DNA of 64,000 bases from Nemertoderma westbladi (lineage: Eukaryota > Xenacoelomorpha > Nemertodermatida > Nemertodermatidae), in contig JAUCBJ010004427.1 of NCBI GenBank assembly GCA_032718475.1, positions 1 through 64,000 on the forward strand, written 5' to 3'. Each line of letters begins with the position of its first letter. Position 1 is the first letter of the stretch. A model generated the notes under the pieces. It saw only the letters and a list, made by a program, of their open reading frames with translations. It ran no database searches and was not told the DNA's origin. A program made the translations under genes and the position numbers. Shown piece after piece: positions 38,856 to 51,593 of the stretch.

Positions 38856-40204
38856 TGACGGTGTTCCCTCAGCTTCCCGAGCAGGAGACCCATCTCCCGT
38901 CGTCCCTCAGCTACCCACTCTACCGCCGAAGCGGGAGTCGCCAACGTAGTAGCGGGCGAGCGAGAGACGACGGGCGATAAATTCTTGATATCTCGCTCGG
39001 CGTCCAGGACGGGTTCGGACTCGTGAACAGTCCTACTGGGCACAGGTAGTTTAGTACTGTGCAAAGGGAATTTAGAGGTAGGTTCTGGGAGTACAGGTGT
39101 CTCTATCACCGAAGGGGTGGCTTCGAGAACAGGCCTAATTATTTCAGGCTCATCTACTATAGTAGGGAGTCTTTCTATTTTAATTATTTGGTCTGTGGGT
39201 TCTGTACTACCTAAGTCTGTGTTAGTTAGTTGCCTTCTAACAGCTGGGGGTAAATTAGGCAATTTCTGACGGTGGGACATTCTTCTACGTCTGCTTAGAC
39301 GAGATCTAATTCCTCCGCCTTCAGGATCGGTGGTATCGCCTTCATCAGATGATGTATATCCCTGTCTTTTGGGAGTAGGTCGACTCATCATCTGCATTTT
39401 ACTAGCTGTTAACTGTTTATTTATGCGGTCTTGATTCTCTTGAATATTTTCCAACTCTAGTTGGGTGGTCTCTTCAGATGCTCTTCGTTCTGCTTCTGCC
39501 ACAGCTCGCTTTCTTTCCGCTTCTGCTGCTGCCTCTGCCACTTTTCTTCCCGCTTCTGCCTCTGCTGCTGCCGCTGCTGCTATCTTTCTGTCTTCTATAC
39601 GTTTTTTCTTTACTTGTTCTTCTTGGACTCTAGCGATGCGGAGGCGTTCATCAAATTTAGCTTGGTTCGCAGCTAACATATCCGCATCGATTGCGTCCAA
39701 CACAAGCTTGGCTCCTTCACTATTAGGGCGAAGTCCAGACAGCCGTCTCCTCAACTCTTCGTCACCTACAAATCGTTGATAGTCTGACAGATAGATGTCA
39801 ATAGCATCCCTCTTATGCGGTTTTTCTGCTGTCACTTCACTTTCCACTTGGGAAAAGGTAGCGTCTGTTGATTCTCCATGGGTTGAGCGCTCCGCCAACT
39901 GAGATTTCCACGGGGCAGTTCCTTGAACTTTGAGACTCACCCGCTGAAACCAAGTCTTTACGGCAACTTGCAACGACGTGTCTTGTCTTCTTTTTGAAGC
40001 CTCCTCAAAGGCCGATAAGATTAGTCTGATTCTTAGAATTCTTTCTCTAACTTGATAAAGCAGCTCTCCCTGCTCTTGAGGTCCTTGGGGTTGTCGAAAC
40101 AGTTGTTCCTCTAATCGCTCCATAGAGCTGAAGAATCCCTGTACGTATCCTGCTGCTGACCTCTTCCACACAGCTGGATCGCTGGTTTCTTTTGTCACTC
40201 CCAT
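38789..40204 (-). CDS. gag: BEL-1 gag N-terminal half (broken copy)
   Basis: 471 codons in a third frame. The first ~110 residues (KETSDPAVWKRSAAGYVQGF, RERILRIRLILSAFEEA) have no counterpart in BEL-2. Residues ~125-265 are charged and probably form a long helix with Ala/Glu/Arg runs (EAEAGRKVAEAAAEAERKR). They are followed by Pro/Thr-rich sequence and ISPVVSR-like linkers. A 1-2-bp indel near 38800-38860 moves the reading into the next piece. Structural gag role is inferred from position ahead of DUF1759. Confidence 0.75.
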   Translation of the reverse strand: MGVTKETSDPAVWKRSAAGYVQGFFSSMERLEEQLFRQPQGPQEQGELLYQVRERILRIRLILSAFEEASKRRQDTSLQVAVKTWFQRVSLKVQGTAPWKSQLAERSTHGESTDATFSQVESEVTAEKPHKRDAIDIYLSDYQRFVGDEELRRRLSGLRPNSEGAKLVLDAIDADMLAANQAKFDERLRIARVQEEQVKKKRIEDRKIAAAAAAEAEAGRKVAEAAAEAERKRAVAEAERRASEETTQLELENIQENQDRINKQLTASKMQMMSRPTPKRQGYTSSDEGDTTDPEGGGIRSRLSRRRRMSHRQKLPNLPPAVRRQLTNTDLGSTEPTDQIIKIERLPTIVDEPEIIRPVLEATPSVIETPVLPEPTSKFPLHSTKLPVPSRTVHESEPVLDAERDIKNLSPVVSRSPATTLATPASAVEWVAEGRREMGLLLGKLREHRQCSSQHSRSGRWKELFSSSREQ

Positions 40205-40290
40205 CCTGTGTATGTCTTCCCAGGCAGCTTCCGATAAGTCAAACGGGAGTCCGGGTCCGGGGAAGTTCCATTGCGACTCGACAATAGACT

Positions 40291-40758
40291 TCAGTTCTTC
40301 CCTTGTGTATCCCGATAACTATCCTTGGTCGATCGCTTACTTCTCGCCCAATCAATCTGGTGTTCCTCCACCGCAATCAATACTCTAGTGAGTACGGCTG
40401 CAGGAAGGATGAGAAGGGGATCCGAATAAGCCGCATCTGCCATCTTTGCTCCGCGCTCGGGTGTCAGCTCTACAGTAACCGCACTACTGGAGCTGTCGGG
40501 CCGTTGAGAAATAAGTTCTCGGCTCGAGTGTTGCTGCTGTTCTGCTGCTTCTTGGTCCCGCTTGACCTGAGCTCGAGTGCCTATGATAGACCTACGGTGT
40601 TGGACTAGCTTAGGGTCTGATACTACTACTGGAGGGATGATCTTTCTTACGGTAGGAGGTGAATTGAACTTCGGTCGCACACGTTCCACACTCCTGTCTG
40701 GGTCACAGATGGTTGTATCTAGGAGACTGTCTGACAGGTTTGGCTTTGTGTCAGACAT
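40291..40758 (-). CDS. gag: BEL-1 gag N-terminal segment (broken copy)
   Basis: 155 codons beginning MSDTKPNLSDSLLDTTIC, matching the first BEL-2 gag codons at 55626 (MSDATKSLSDSLLES), which supports this start. A VVSDPKLVQHRRSIIGTRAQVKRDQEAA block is shared by both copies. The frame is lost near 40310: the plausible continuation is open in another frame across 40204-40290. Function beyond being the gag N terminus is unknown. Confidence 0.75.
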   Translation of the reverse strand: MSDTKPNLSDSLLDTTICDPDRSVERVRPKFNSPPTVRKIIPPVVVSDPKLVQHRRSIIGTRAQVKRDQEAAEQQQHSSRELISQRPDSSSSAVTVELTPERGAKMADAAYSDPLLILPAAVLTRVLIAVEEHQIDWARSKRSTKDSYRDTQGKN

Positions 40759-43020
40759 GTTTGTTTGTACAGTTGAATGCCTACTGCTATATTACAGTTA
40801 AAGCAAGTCTAGTAATTCAGTATCACCGTTAGCCTAGTAATTAATTACCGATATCGTTACTCTATGTAACGTGATATATATACAATATATTAGAATACCG
40901 GTATACACTTATAGTATATATATAAGTATTATTACAGACTAGGTTTGTCACAGAATACCGGTATATAATTTCAGCACAGATATATATAAATATATAATAG
41001 GCCTATCGTGAATACCGGTATACAGCTTACACTTATAGTATATATAAGTATAATTATGGACTAGAATTAATTACAGAATACCGGTATAATTTCAGCCTAA
41101 ATTTATAGAAATAAATATAATAAGCCTATCGTAAATACCGGTATGTCAATTATTTTAGAATAATTGAATTTCTGAATTTTAGGGGTTACTTGTTTACTTT
41201 ACTTTACTTGATTGCCGTTATTTAAGCAGTAGTCCAACTGACATTAAGACCTAATTGTTGTAAGACAGGCCTACTATTTTATAAATCGGTTTAAGTTGAT
41301 TTATAATATATATATACCCGTATAATGGGTTTTGTCAATATTTGAAATAAATGTTATTATTTCTGGGAAGGAGTCACTACACAGAAGCTGTGTGCTCTCA
41401 GTGAAGTGCTACTTGTTGGACACTAAAAACAAATAATTATAATTTACCTAAGTTACTTATTACTACAAATTACGTACAATACGGGGTGAGATTACAATCT
41501 CTAAATAAACACAAAAATTACACGTACGAATTTTTAGGGTAATTTCACAAGAAGTCTACAAACCAGCCTAACAAAGGGTCAGAATATCTGGTTATTACAA
41601 ACAGACAGGATTCTACGGCATTTGAAAATAACAAAGCAGTAGTAAATATACTGCGCTGTCCAGATAGGAAAAATACCACCGTCTGACGACTTATAGCCGT
41701 ATCGCTATAAGTACTACGTTATGTTTCACAGAGTGTTCCTACCTAGAAGTTAATTACCGCGGCCTATCAGAGCCAACGTGCCTATTAACCACTTTACAAC
41801 ACAAATATACTGCCTACACACTAATTACCTTCGGAAAGCACTGTACACTAAACCCTAAATTAGGTACAAGTACTTATACAACAAATAACCAGCAGTTAGA
41901 AATACTTGTACAGCTAAAAGAACCACGGTATCTGCTGGAGTGACCGGGGCACAAAATCACCAGTCTTTACCTACGCCAAGCAGCCCTGATGTAGTACCGG
42001 GGTTAATTTAACTATAACGGTATGTATAACAAGCACAATTACTGTAGGAATAAACTTGGGGTTGTGAATGTTGCGAATAATCGCATAAACTCTGAATAAT
42101 AAATATTACGCTACGCGTACAGACTACACAAACAAAATACAGACCAAACGCTGGCAGACTACTATCAAGCCTAAACAAACTACAGTATATGCAGACTCCG
42201 AAATGGTTAGTTAGTATGCATTCTAACCGAGTAGTACGACTTATTCTTTCGGGGGGATTTACCTCACAGCACTGGAAGCCCCTACGTTCCTAACTAGTAC
42301 TCTATCGGACATACACTCTACACACACCGCAATCTCTTCAGATCTAACAACAGCCAGGCAACAATCCAGCCTACAAATTATCTAAATAAGAAATATTACG
42401 CTACCCGTACAGACTACACAAACAAAATACAGACCAAACGCTGGCAGACTACTATCAAGCCTAAACAAACTACAGTATATGCAGACTCCGAAATGGTTAG
42501 TTAGTATGCGTTCTAACCGAGTAGTACAACTTATTCTTTCGGGGGGATTTACCTCACAGCACTGGAAGCCCCTACATTCCTAACTAGTACTTTATCGGAC
42601 ATACACTCTACACACACTACAATCTCTTCAGACTTAACAACAGTCAGACAACAGTCCAGCCTACAAATTATCTGTACAATCTGAGCAGGCTTACACGTCT
42701 TCTGCTCAATATTAACCTACAAATAAATAAAACTGACAGAAATAAGTAAACCATACAAAGGAATAAGGGGTGATCAATCCCTAATCCCCTAACAGCCTAC
42801 AATATATAATATATCACAATCGAAATAATACTGGTACCTGTACTGCAGTAAGTACCGGTTCGGGTGGTTAGGTAGTTAGGCCTACTAGTTACCGGTTGAC
42901 CGGTACTTCAGCTTTATTGCCTACGTTGCAATACAGAAGCAATAACTGTTATTGTTCTTACCAGAACAATAGTAAACTGTATTTATTGCCTACACTGCAA
43001 TAAGAAATCATAACTGTTAT
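40759..43020 (-). promoter_or_regulatory. BEL-1 5' leader with tandem repeats
   Basis: About 2.26 kb between 5' LTR and gag, without a gene. It contains a ~120-bp tandem pair (40892-41009, 41010-41134) with five TACCGGTAT palindromes, and a ~290-bp tandem pair (42101-42390, 42391-42680) that includes TTCTTTCGGGGGGATTTACC. Both repeat sets are kept in BEL-2. Candidate functions are packaging, dimerisation or transcription control (inference). No tRNA primer site is recognised next to the LTR. Confidence 0.7.
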
Positions 43021-44165
43021 TGTTCGCGCTTTCAGACCTTTAGCAGTTTAACCTGCCAAATTTAGGTGTCTTCTAGGTTATAAATCGACTTTAGCCTATG
43101 ACGAGTATTTGATACACTACATTAGCTGAAGCCAGTCTATGCGCGACCATTCACCCGCTGGATATACCCGGGAGACTGGATTCGGAAGCTCTGACCTTAT
43201 TGCGGTGTAGGCCTACTGTATTATTCGACTGATCGTTAATATATAATCTCTGACAAATATTATTCACTTTCGGGAAATATTAACAGTTCCTTTAGGACGT
43301 GGCGCTCTAAATATGTAAACAGAATTATGACTTACACTAGACACAACGGGATGGCTATTGATTCACGTATAAAGCGCATTCTTTAGAAGATGCTTTGTTA
43401 TCTGTCACAATCATGCACACTACCGCACTACGCTGCACACCGATCTGCCGACCTTCACTAATTTTAGTCACATATAAAGAGAACAGCAACCGACACATGT
43501 AGTGCCTATGAAATAGCATTAGATTCACTCCAAAACCAATATAATGTAAGTCGCAATTGCTATATGTAACCTGTCTCTTACCTTCAGTATATCAAGAAGA
43601 TTGGGGGTTTTATGATTATTTATCGATATTATCCAAATATAATAATATTCCATCAACTGATATAATTAATAACCGACAGTAAATAGCAGTAAAAATGTGG
43701 TGTTTGTAGGTGACAATATGTTTTGTAACAATATGAATTGCGTTGGATTGAATTGATAACAGTTATACGTTTCTATGATCAAAGCCTACTAATGTTTGGC
43801 TAAAGCCTGAAACATAGAAATTCCAAAGCCGGTGTTCTGGCATCAGGAAAAATACACACTGACTGAATTGCGAGAGTTTCTGTATACAATGTCCAACACA
43901 GAGTGAAAACCGCTCTGATTGGTCGACCGAACAAAGAACGAACAAAGAACAAAGAAAAAGTTACACGTGGACACAGCTGATAGATGTAGTCATCTGAGTT
44001 CCGATGTTTAGAGTATTTGAGCTTATTGCGGAGAAAAATGGCTTTTTATGTCCGCTAAAGCACACATGCAGACATAGCGAGCAAATCGCCTGATATGTCC
44101 GCTAAAATACCTACTCGGTATATTGCAGAGAAAAATAGCTTGTTACATCCGCAAAAGCTTTTACA
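43021..44165 (-). repeat. 5' LTR of BEL-1
   Basis: Starts TGTTCGCGC and ends GCTTTTACA on the plus strand; same length as the 3' LTR. It is followed by TGAGC, the right copy of the target duplication, and then by LINE B sequence. Confidence 0.92.
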
Positions 44166-45126
44166 TGAGCTGAGGAGCCGTTGGGCTCCCTCTAGTGATT
44201 TCTGAGAGTACTCTTAACTCATCAGCAAAGTCTAGATCAGTTAGGTACTTGGCAGGATTTCCTCGACTTCTGGAGCCAGTAGGTGGAGTTATCATCACCC
44301 CATCATCATTATGATGATCTAAGGACATGAGTAGAACATAGTCAACCACAATTATGAACAAGAATGGTGCAAGTGTGTCTCCCTGGAGGACGCCCCATAA
44401 CACTTCCAATGGTTCTGTGTCACCGTCAACAGTAGACACAAATGTTGTCGAACCATCGTATACTGATCCGATTGCTGCAATAATTTCATCAGGAATCACA
44501 TATAATGAAAGTATGCTGAACATACGTAAGCGAGAGACTGAATCAAAGTCCTTGAAGAAGTCAACAAAGGTAACAGCCAGATGCATGTCTTTCTTTTTTG
44601 ATAACTCTTCAATTATCCTTCTAACTGCCAATATGGGCTCCATGGTCCCACGACCTTTACAGAACCCATTCTGATTTCCACGGAGCAGTCTCTCAATGGG
44701 ATCCCTGATGCAATTTAATAGAATTCTATTGTATAGCTTTGCAGCAATCGAGATCAATAAGATTCCCCCATAAAGACCCATAGAGTGTTAGGTGGCTGAG
44801 TACTGGCACCAAATTATTTATTTTCATTTCTTGTGGAACTCTTGTTGTTCGGTACATGTGGGATAGATGAGCTTTAAACACTCAGGTATTTTAAAGACCT
44901 CAGGGGGAACACCATCTACTCCACTGGCACGATTGGTCTTAATGTTGTTTGCAGCAGCCTTCACTTCTGCAAAGGAGATATTGCCAATAGGAATATCTGG
45001 GGGTACAGACTCAGACACTTTTACTTCTATAAAGTTATCAGGCAATACCCTGTCATTATTGAGGAGCTTTTCAAAGTGGGCCTTCCAACCATTGAGGCGA
45101 TCGGCTGGTGATTCAGCCTTAACCTT
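44166..45126 (-). pseudogene. LINE B reverse transcriptase core (RTE-like)
   Basis: Two frames carry the RT N-terminal half. 45045-44824 has the AEVKAAANNIKTNRASGVDGVP linker block. 44781-44161 has SIAAKLYNRILLNCIRDPI, QNGFCKGRGT, the VTFVDFFKDFDSV segment with the first Asp of the active site, and GVLQGDTLAPFLFIIVVDYV. At least one frameshift and several stops are present. The frame ends at the BEL-1 border. Upstream codons (LNGWKAHFEKLLNN) end near 45126, where plus-strand LINE A sequence starts, so the 5' endonuclease is missing. Confidence 0.85.
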
Positions 45127-47757
45127 GGTGGTTGGTTGGCTTTACCGCCCAGTAAGCAAGTTGATCGATTTTACTAACCCGCATAAGGAGTTTTATGAAC
45201 TACGTGAGATTCGTGATAGTAAATGGGTACCATCTAATGATGTCCTTCAGGCAACACCAGGCAAGATCTCGGAGCCAAGCAAACTCATAAAAGGGTTTAG
45301 GTCCAGTTCATGGTCCATTGGCACTCACGCCCACAGATCAGAGTCTATTGGGAGGCAAACTATGGAAACAAACAGAGCCAACACCAACAATCTCACAGTC
45401 ATTGGGGGATTGCCAGGATTGACTAACCGCTAATAAGTTATTTCCCTGGAGTAAACAATTTCAAACTAGGGGTGTTCATATTGCTCATATTAATATATGC
45501 AGACTTCTACCGAAAATTAGTGAACTACGAGTATTGCTTTCAAAGCCGTTTCTACATTTACTTTTAGTTACTGAAACATGGCTTGACGATTCAACTACAG
45601 ATGAAAGTGTCAACATACCACATTATAAAATAATAAGAAGAGATAGTGAAGCGAATAAGGATGGAGGTGGTATTGCTATCTATATTAATGTTAATATTGA
45701 TTTCGAAAAGATACCAAAATTCTCCCACCCAAAGTCAGAAATAATATTTGGAGAACTGCTCCTACCTGGGACCAAACCAATACTAATCGGAGTCATATAC
45801 CACCGACCACAAACTGATGCGACTTTTTTTGAAAACATAGAGGATACTCTTAGCCCAGGGGGTTATCAACATTACCCGGTGTCATGGCAACTGGAAACCA
45901 AGCAACGATAACATTACCAGTAACTAAAGATACTTCTATACCCCATAAACTAGCATACTTCTGTTCTTGGTCTTAAAGCAAATAATAACTGAGTATACGC
46001 TTGTCACAGAATCTATGTACAAGCACCATAATTGATCATGTATTCGTCTCAAGTGTTATTAAACTAAGAATGAGTGACCACTACCTGATATTCTGTACCT
46101 GTAAGAAGGTTAAACTACCCATAAATATGGGTAGTTAACAAAGAAATAATTTGTCGGAATTATAAAAACTACAATAAGGATATAATGCTGGTAAATACAA
46201 GAGCAAACACCTTTACCCAAGGAGTAACTTCTCCGACAGATGTCAATGACGCAGTAAGGCAGCTATCTGATCAACTCACAAATATAATTGACCGTTTAGC
46301 GCAGAGAAGATCAGTGAGATTCAAACACCGAAGTGAGCCATGGATGGATAGTGAGGTTCGCAATGCGTCAATTATCCAGGAAATTGATTGTGGGATCGAT
46401 CACCAACAAACTTCAATCTGGATTTCGGCGTGGATATTCGACCGAGACTACTCTAATCTATCTAGACAACTTCATCCGAGAAGGTATTGAGAAAGGCCGT
46501 CTTACAGGTATGGTCGTAATAGATCTCAGCAAGGTGTTTGACACCATAGATCAATCCACACTGCTAGCCAAACTCAGCACTACAAGATGGATGAAATCGT
46601 ACCTGTTGGGTAGACAACAGTTCGTGAGTATTAATGGTGTAGAATTGGAAAGGAGCCAAATTGACATTGGAATTCCACAAGGTTAGATTTCGGGGCCCGA
46701 TTTATTCGGTGACCATACCAATGACATTCCCCAAGCTATAGAAATTCCAGCCCCAATGTTTGCCGATGATACGAGCTTATTGGACTCCAATGCTGATATG
46801 GATGAACTATCTCGCGTCCTGTCAGAGAATATGTATGCTGTGTACGACTGGTGTAATGATATCACCTCAGCATAAATTTCAAGAAAACCCAGGCGATTTA
46901 TTTTGGTACACATCAGAGGTTAGCATCAGCTCCGAAACTACAAGTTAAATGCTGCGGCATTGAAATACCGGTGAAGGATGCGGTCACCTATCTCGAAGCA
47001 GAACTCGATGACACTCTTGCAGGTGAGAATATGGCTCAACAAATAATTAAAAAAGGGAAACAGCAGTCTAAAGTTTCTTCACCACAATGGAGGAGTTCTC
47101 GATCGCCATTCCCGTCGACTACTCTGCATGGCGCTCATCCAGCCCCATATGGACTACGCCTCTAGCTGCTGGTTCTTGACTATCTCTACCAAATTGCGAA
47201 CTCAGTTGGAGGCTCTCCAACGCAAATGCATTTGTTTCTGCCTGGGTATGGGGTCTCGTGATCACATCGGCCCGGTCCACTTCAAGGATATATGCTGGCT
47301 TCCATTAAGGGAAAGAGGTGCTATTCTAAAATTCTGTCGTATATGTATAACGTTCTACACTTGCAAGCTCCATCATACCTCTCAGAGCTACTGTAGTTTA
47401 TTTCAATCAAGGTGCAATTAATCTTCGGGGGCCACATATACTTGCAGAAATCCAACAGAGATACACTGCCCTTCTTGGTCAGCTTACATTCTCGTACTAC
47501 GTGCCCTTTGTTGTGGAATGATCTACCGTGGTTAATAACTCTAGCGCCATCTCTTGTCGTATTCCAACACAACCTGAAGAAACACTTTTTAGCTAAATTT
47601 ACATCCATGGATTTATTATGTTTCAATTACTTATAAACTTTATATTTTATCTACCTTTTATGGTCATACAACCACTGTTTTTGGTTATTATTTTTACAAA
47701 CAGGATCCCTATGTAAATGATATGCAATTATCTCTGGGATGTAAAGTTAGTTACTTA
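45127..47757 (+). pseudogene. LINE A endonuclease-reverse transcriptase remnant (CR1/L2-like)
   Basis: Readable blocks in order: HINICRLLPKISELRVLL and LLVTETWLDDS (APE endonuclease, 45468-45600), GGGIAIYINVNI, GVIYHRPQ, then SDHYLIF near 46075. The RT starts around 46390 (LQSGFRRGYSTETTLIYL, MVVIDLSKVFDTID) and includes GIPQG directly followed by a TAG, then MFADDTSLLDSN (about 46755-46790). A C-terminal LIQPHMDYASSCW segment lies near 47135. Endonuclease and RT are brought close by a deletion around 46350-46390, with many stops and shifts. It is a dead copy. The last ~110 bp before BEL-2 are its 3' end or flank. Confidence 0.85.
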
Positions 47758-47762
47758 GTGTA

Positions 47763-48961
47763 TGTTCGCGCTTTTGAAGACCTTTGGCAGTTTAACCCGC
47801 CAAATCTATATGTCTTCTAGGTTATAAATCTACTCCAGCCTATGACAAGTATTGAACACCTATAATAATTCTAACATTAGCCAAAGCCAGTCTGTGCGCG
47901 ACCATTCACCCGCTGGATATACCCGGGAGACTGGATTTGGATGCTTTAATTTGATTGCGGTGCAGGCCCACCGTACTATTCGATTGATCGTTAATATATA
48001 ATCTCTGACAAATATTATTCACTTTTGGGAAATATTAGCAGTTCCTTTAGGACGTGGCGCTCTATCTATTTAAACAGAGCTATGACTTACACTATACACA
48101 ACGGTATGTCTTATAGATCACCAAAGTGCATTCTTTAGGAAATGCTTTGTTACTCGGTCAAGCACACACAGACTATTGCACACAACTGCACACTGAATTG
48201 CCGATATTCACTGATTTTAATCATATATAAAGAGAATAACAACCGACATTTGTAGGGCCTATTAGGTAGCATTGAATTCACTACAAACCACGATAATGTA
48301 TGTCGCAAATTGTTATATGTAACCGGTCTCTCTAACCTTAGTGTATCAAGAAGATTGGGTTTTCGGATCGTTATCAATATTCTTCCCAATAATAATATGT
48401 AAACGAACGATTCAATTAACAACACAGTAAATAGCAGTTTACGTCAGGGTGCTTAATCAGATGCCGAGGTGCAAAACCGTGATAACCATTTGATGATCTT
48501 ATAATTAAAGACGCTCTAATGTCAGAAAACATTCCCCGGCCGGTGTTCTAGGCGTGGGGGAAACGTCAGTACTGAACCCTGTAATTCTGCTGTACAGCTT
48601 TTACACAAAGAGGGAATCTCTGATTGGTCGAATGGCAAAGAGCTCCACGTGGACACAGCTGATAGATGTCGTCATTTTGAGCTGAGCAGAACAAAGAACC
48701 AAGGCAAGGCTCCGGGCAAGCTACACATGTAAAGCTCAGCCGTTAGCTGTCGTCATAGTAACGACACTGTTTCAAGAGGATCTAGGGCGTTGCGTCATAG
48801 AATTGCTAATTATGTCCTCTTAAGTACACATACAGAAGAAATAGCTTTTATGTCCCCTAAAAACACCGGTACAGCAATGACACGGCCTTTTATGCCTGCT
48901 AAACCAACTACAGAGTACTTTACGGGGAAAATAACCGGGCAATTCCGCAAAAGCTTTTACA
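47763..48961 (-). repeat. 3' LTR of BEL-2
   Basis: Starts TGTTCGCGCTTTTGAAG and ends AAAGCTTTTACA on the plus strand (1199 bp). Its first ~424 bp are essentially the same as 57878-58301. It is clearly related to, but diverged from, the BEL-1 LTR. Confidence 0.88.
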
Positions 48962-49038
48962 CCGCTCCCAGAAAATGGGATTTTAGTCTATAAAATATAA
49001 AAATCACAGTTTCTAAAATATAAAGATACTCTAAACAG

Positions 49039-49943
49039 TTAGTTTTTCTTGCGCAGACGGCGTTTACGCAGTTTCTTGAGACTAGCAAGAGTCCTTTTCT
49101 CTTTGGGGCGAGCCACTTTACTAGGAGGGCTATAACTCCTGGGTGAAGGGTGCAATACAATTGCATCAGAAGGTTTAGGGTTACAGTCAGTGTCTCGTCC
49201 ATTTCGATCTGCTTCTCCTCGAGCTGATTTTCCTCCGCTTGTCGTTGGACACGCTCGTCCAAAACTCTCGCAGAGAATAGGGTTGTCTAAGCTCGATATC
49301 TTCTTAGAGATTCAAGATTTCCCAATCGAACTGAGATAAAGCCAATTCGTTTACCGCTTGGACTTGCTGTTATAACTAGCGTAGGTGATTTGTCGAACAA
49401 GTTTCGGTTTCCGTGGATGTTTATGTCTTTCCGTTTATTAGTTGGGTCTAGGGCATTTATCGTAATAATACCAAAGACGCACGTCTGGTAGGGGAAACGC
49501 GGATGATATTTATTTGTTGTTACAATGCTTCTATCAAGAATTCCAAAATATACGTTAGAGTTACCGCGTCCATTTGTCTCTCTAATGTCTTTTCTTTCGA
49601 GTCGATTTCGAATAGAATTTTCGCATTCGAATTTCAGTTTATCGTTCCGACTCCGCTGGGTAGGATATATGTTCGACATAGTCCGTATCGTGTGAATCGA
49701 TAGAATGGCCAATGGTTAAGAAGTCCATATCCGTACTATTACGATGCGTGTAGCGAGCGGTGAATTTTCCATAGTCCAATTCACGCGTAAGTTGCTTCTA
49801 GCAAATCGTCGGTTCGATATAACGACCATCGTCCTCCGTAGTAGTTGGACTAGCATCGCCGCGTATCAAGCTATCAACAAACACTTGTAAAGGTAGAGTA
49901 TATCGCTCCCCGATACCAAGACCATCTTCTATCAACTCCGTTA
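49039..49943 (-). pseudogene. BEL-2 ORF3 remnant
   Basis: The start region matches ITELIEDGLG...YTLPLQVFVDSL, but the initiator codon position reads ACG. The middle open frame (49712-49287) shares RGNSNVYFG and KYHPRFPYQTCVFGII with BEL-1. The end (49039-49240) keeps the VARPKEKRTLAS-type segment and a KKLRKRRLRKKN basic tail. Several shifts and stops are present, and the zinc-knuckle part is absent. Confidence 0.6.
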
Positions 49944-51593
49944 TATCTGCTATATATGAGTTTATTAATATTATAATGAGCTTATAATTAGGCTAGCGAG
50001 CGTCGCTGCCTACCCCAATCAGCCCCCGGACAGTGTAAGATGCTCAGCGCAAATGTATCGTCGTCGCTGTGTTTTCCGCCAACGTGTAGCTACACAATGA
50101 CAACGACACTAGCACGAGTCACTCCACTGTCCGTCCCAAAGGCTTAGATTCACTTCAGGTTCTTACTGGAGAGTTAGGGTTACTTTCACAATTGCGACTC
50201 GCTACTGTAAACACACTTTAGTAGCAACATTCGCCTATAAACTCACAAATTCCACACACACAACTGTCACAAATTACACACACTCGGGCCATTTGTCCGT
50301 TAGTCAGTGCCTTCCAGAATGCCACGTTATTATTATGTATCCTTGGATACTAGCAGTGCGCTATTTATTTCTTACTATGCAATGGGGCAAGCTTTCTATT
50401 GTTCTTTTTAACTTGCTTCTAATTCTAGCGTGGGTGTTACTATGGTGACATTATGGAAAGCTAGCGGTAGAATTAGGGTAATTCCAATGCATACAGATCT
50501 GGGATGCTATTTAATATTAATTCTTTAATGGTCCAATATCTCGTTTATATATGATTTTATAAATTTTATCGGCTATTGACTCATACATGGGAGATTCTCA
50601 CACTCTAACACACTTAATAGGATGAATCTCCGCTCCCGTGATCTATTAATTAATGGGATTTTGGGAATGTTATAAATTGCACAGAATGACAATTTATCAA
50701 ATTCATTAAAATATGAATTTAAATTTATTCCCTGAAATTTTATTATTTGATAGTACAATTGACACAATTTGATTCCAGAGCAGGTCTGGGGACATAGGAT
50801 CCTTAATTCTATGAAAATTGTCTTTTAAGAGTATCGGTAAGTGCTACGATATCTTAATCGACTAGAATTGTTAAAGGATCTGAATTTTACAGATTTTGAT
50901 TTATAGATTTGTAAATATTAAATAATTAATATTTGAGATGGGCACCAATTTATTCCAGAACTTGTCTGGGGACGTTAACCACTGATTCTAGAATTTGTCT
51001 TTCAAGTATATCGGTGGGTGCCGCGATATCTTAATCGACTAGAATTACAGATGGTCAAAAGGTTTAACAGATTTATTTGCGTTTCACGCTACTGTTAGAG
51101 GGACATCACGCTACTATATGTATTATTATATATGGTATGAGAGCAATATCGCACGAAGCAATGTCAGTGTGAAGAGGCAAGTCGTTTCCAAGGTCTACCC
51201 AGAGCTTGGTTTAGCCGAGACACGAGGATCTGAACTTTGCATTCCTAATACTCTGCCTACCAATAATACTTGAATATAGTAATGGCTTTATTGTACTTTA
51301 ATAAGTACGGACATTTCATCTTACTGTAGTCACGTATTTATAATATGATACGGACAGTAAGGAAAGAGAAAAATAATTATTTCTCGCCGTCGCACTAAAT
51401 ATATATTATAAGTAATTACGTACGTAATAGACACTAATATATTGCACTAATCTACTAAATAATCACTAAAATAACATTCTACTAAATAAAATTAAAGAAA
51501 ACGATTATAATAAAATTACATAATAATACATACATAAATATAAAATAAAAACAAATATAAAATGATATAGTCACACGCCCACTCCATATGTTA
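49944..51593. other. non-coding region between BEL-2 pol and ORF3
   Basis: Counterpart of 26409-28042, with the same two diverged repeats and CCAGA/TCTGG hairpins at 50775-50789 and 50955-50969. I see no gene. Confidence 0.6.

Larger units (their letters stand above)
23883..44165 (-). mobile_element. BEL-1: BEL/Pao LTR retrotransposon, split by a Gypsy-like element
   Basis: Two 1145-bp LTRs (23883-25027, 43021-44165) begin TG and end CA in element orientation. TGAGC flanks both sides (23878-23882, 44166-44170), a 5-bp target duplication. Internal order on the minus strand is leader, gag, protease/RT/RNase H/integrase, non-coding region, ORF3. Without the 4.6-kb Gypsy-like insert it is ~15.7 kb, long for this family. 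I count roughly fifteen differences between the two LTRs by eye, so it is not brand new. gag-pol carries several frameshifts and a stop, so this copy cannot move by itself. Confidence 0.92.
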
